From: Sphingobacteriales bacterium
GTDB lineage: Bacteria > Bacteroidota > Bacteroidia > Chitinophagales > Chitinophagaceae
DNA length: 64,000 nt
Assembly (NCBI GenBank): GCA_003963365.1
Contig: RXJG01000002.1
Coordinates: 1 to 64,000, forward strand
Reading direction: 5' to 3'
This document shows, piece after piece, positions 62,437 through 64,000 of this stretch (position 1 is its first letter; the number at the start of each line of letters is the position of its first letter). A program made the translations under genes and the position numbers. The notes below the pieces were generated by a model. The model had not been told where the DNA came from and searched no databases. It worked only from the letters and a program-made list of their open reading frames with translations.

Positions 62437-63366
62437 TTAAAAATTGATCATGTCCTTTACCAGGTACAATGGCCTGTTCCGGTTATCGTTTATGGCTGTG
62501 TTAACCAGTTTAAAAATCATACCGGTTAAAAATAATTGTACCACACTTACCAGCAAAATTAAGGTTGTTTGCAGGTAGTTGCTGTCGTTTTTATTAGCGG
62601 AATATATGTTCCATAAGGGTACATTGAATAATGTAATCACCAATGAAAAACCAATAATAATACTGATGAATTTTATGAGGCTTGGGTTGAACAAAATAAT
62701 TTTATTTAACTCATTTGCCAAAGTTTCCTTTAGTGAATACTTAGTGGAACCATGTTTTCTTTCAGCACATTTAAATTCAACAGTGGCTGATTTAAAACCT
62801 ATCCAGTTAAAAATACCTCTTAAAAAAGTTTCATTTTCTTTAAACTGTAATACACTGTCCAGTACTTTTTGGTTAAAGGCACGGTATTCCGTAATGTTTT
62901 CATCAATTTTTGTTTCTGAAAAGAAATTGGCAAAGCCATAAAAAATTTTATTAAGCAATCGTTTTGACCAGATTTCTTTTTGTGTAAATACGCTTTTTGT
63001 AAATACAATGTCAGCGCCTTTATATAACTCTTCAATTAGTGTTGGAATAAGAACAGGCGGATGTTGTAAATCGCCATCCATGGTAATGATAATTTCACCG
63101 GAGGCATAATTAAGACCGGCAATCATGGCATTTTGATGACCAAAATTCCGGGAAAGGGATATGCACTTAACCCTTTCTTCGTGGAAAGATAATTGCTGAA
63201 TTTCGGATAATGTTTCATCATTACTTCCATCATCAATCCAGATTAATTCGAAGTTCTCGGGGCAATATTTCTTTATTTCATAAAATAGAGGTAATATATT
63301 TTCCGCTTCGTTGTATACGGGTACTATTATTGAAATCTTAAGCATTAGGACACTATTTAGTTTCAT
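62437..63366 (-). CDS. GT2 family polyprenyl-phosphate glycosyltransferase (copy 2)
   Basis: A 309-residue paralogue of the previous gene with ISIIVPVYNEAENI, IDDGSNDET, and TMDGDLQHP, then two C-terminal TM helices. The family end GEYIxxxYxExKxRPxY is degenerate: here it reads KLVNTAINDNRNRPLY. ATG 63366 or ATG 63345 are both possible starts; the latter starts at MLKISIIVPV like its paralogue. The 83-nt gap to copy 1 suggests one unit. Diverged C-terminus points to a different acceptor or partner. Confidence 0.88.
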   Translation of the reverse strand: MKLNSVLMLKISIIVPVYNEAENILPLFYEIKKYCPENFELIWIDDGSNDETLSEIQQLSFHEERVKCISLSRNFGHQNAMIAGLNYASGEIIITMDGDLQHPPVLIPTLIEELYKGADIVFTKSVFTQKEIWSKRLLNKIFYGFANFFSETKIDENITEYRAFNQKVLDSVLQFKENETFLRGIFNWIGFKSATVEFKCAERKHGSTKYSLKETLANELNKIILFNPSLIKFISIIIGFSLVITLFNVPLWNIYSANKNDSNYLQTTLILLVSVVQLFLTGMIFKLVNTAINDNRNRPLYLVKDMINF

Positions 63367-63477
63367 ATAGTCAACCCGACAGCTTAGCCGCCGGTTGAAT
63401 ATAGGTACGGTATATATAAAACGAATATTGAATGTACGTGTTGTTGCATTTTTGACCGATTTTAAACATCAGTATTT

Positions 63478-64000
63478 TTACTGAATAATACGTACTTGTT
63501 GGATGCGGGCCACATATTTGCCTATCAGGTCGAATTCGAGATTTACTTTATTACCTGTTTTTAAATACTTTAGATTAGTTTGCTCATATGTATATGGAAT
63601 GACGGCAACTTCAAAAAAGGAGTCTGATATATTAAATACAGTAAGGCTTGTACCATTGATAGTAATAGAACCTTTTTCAACTATGAGAGTTGCAAACCGG
63701 GTTGGATATTCTATTATATACTGCCAACTCCCGTTTTTTTCTTCAATATGTGTTACAATACCCGTGGTATCTACATGCCCCTGAACCCAATGACCATCCA
63801 GCCGGCCATTCATTACCAGGCAACGCTCCAAATTAATAACGGTACCCGGCTTCCAATTGGTCAGGGTAGTTTTAGAAAGGGTTTCAGCCACAGCTGTTAC
63901 CCGGTGCTTACCATTTTTAATTTCTTCCACGGTGAGGCAAACCCCATCATGAGAAAGACTTTGGTCCACTTTCAATTCATGGCTGATGGGGGAGTTGATC
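63478..64000 (-). CDS. ribE: Riboflavin synthase alpha chain (5' partial)
   Basis: C-terminal 174 codons or so of riboflavin synthase; the start lies beyond the right edge. The frame is open to the last base and reads ISHELKVDQSLSHDGVCLTV, so the TTG at 63975 is not the start. Both lumazine-binding repeats are visible, with GHWVQGHVDTTG and NGTSLTVFNI. The enzyme joins two molecules of dimethyl-ribityllumazine to make riboflavin. The typical N-terminal MFTGIIE segment is missing only because of the window end. Its 3' neighbour on the same strand is the GT2 pair, over 110 nt away. Confidence 0.93.
   Translation of the reverse strand, partial: INSPISHELKVDQSLSHDGVCLTVEEIKNGKHRVTAVAETLSKTTLTNWKPGTVINLERCLVMNGRLDGHWVQGHVDTTGIVTHIEEKNGSWQYIIEYPTRFATLIVEKGSITINGTSLTVFNISDSFFEVAVIPYTYEQTNLKYLKTGNKVNLEFDLIGKYVARIQQVRIIQ

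Overview
The window reads as chromosomal DNA of a member of the Bacteroidota, most likely Chitinophagaceae or a close relative. This is inferred from type IX secretion (T9SS) sorting domains, PorV/C25-peptidase and DUF4835 (PorD-like) genes, promoters of the TTTG-N19-TAnnTTTG type, start codons without Shine-Dalgarno sequences, futalosine-pathway menaquinone genes, and the bamD-rpoZ-coaBC order. Base composition is A/T-rich and even. I see no insertion sequence, phage, integron, CRISPR array or rRNA. One tRNA gene (Gln, UUG) is present.

Layout. 1-1.7 kb: 3' end of a large secreted adhesin-like T9SS substrate. 2-3.4 kb: a lipid kinase and a DoxX-like membrane protein. 3.5-7.3 kb: a three-gene biotin-dependent acyl-CoA carboxylase operon (minus). 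7.5-15.9 kb: a LEA14-like lipoprotein, then a divergent pair encoding a thioester alpha-2-macroglobulin and the penicillin-binding protein PbpC, a periplasmic defence/repair partnership. 15.9-18.5 kb: amidohydrolase and aldo/keto reductase. 18.6-20.5 kb: glycine-rich RRM protein and rpsF-rpsR-rplI. 20.9-26.2 kb: htpG, then ispB-like, recJ and a methyltransferase. 26.4-33.3 kb: an OmpA-family protein, then bamD-rpoZ and coaBC-porD-DUF4296-scoA-scoB, tightly overlapped.

33.3-37.9 kb is the regulatory core: on the minus strand a 55-codon ORF, a multi-TM protein, a histidine kinase and a NarL-type regulator, evenly spaced 33-36 nt apart; diverging from it, two orphan NarL-type regulators. This is the best candidate for an undescribed signalling system. 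37.9-44.3 kb: aminotransferase class IV, DNA photolyase (apparently CTG start), mqnD and mqnB, two tandem PTPS-II-type pterin synthases with folE, then fabD. 44.4-48.9 kb: a Lys/Glu-rich secreted protein, tRNA-Gln, and divergent cyanophycin synthetase and cyanophycinase genes. 48.9-58.5 kb: tyrS, a PorV-like barrel with a 1679-residue C25 peptidase (PorU-like), and hscA. 58.5-63.4 kb: envelope-glycan genes (YfhO family, methyltransferase, two paralogous GT2 enzymes). The right edge cuts the riboflavin synthase gene.

The genome is compact: three convergent pairs share a single TTAA as stop codons on both strands, and several same-strand genes overlap by ATGA. Functional assignments come from motif recognition in translations; no database search was run.
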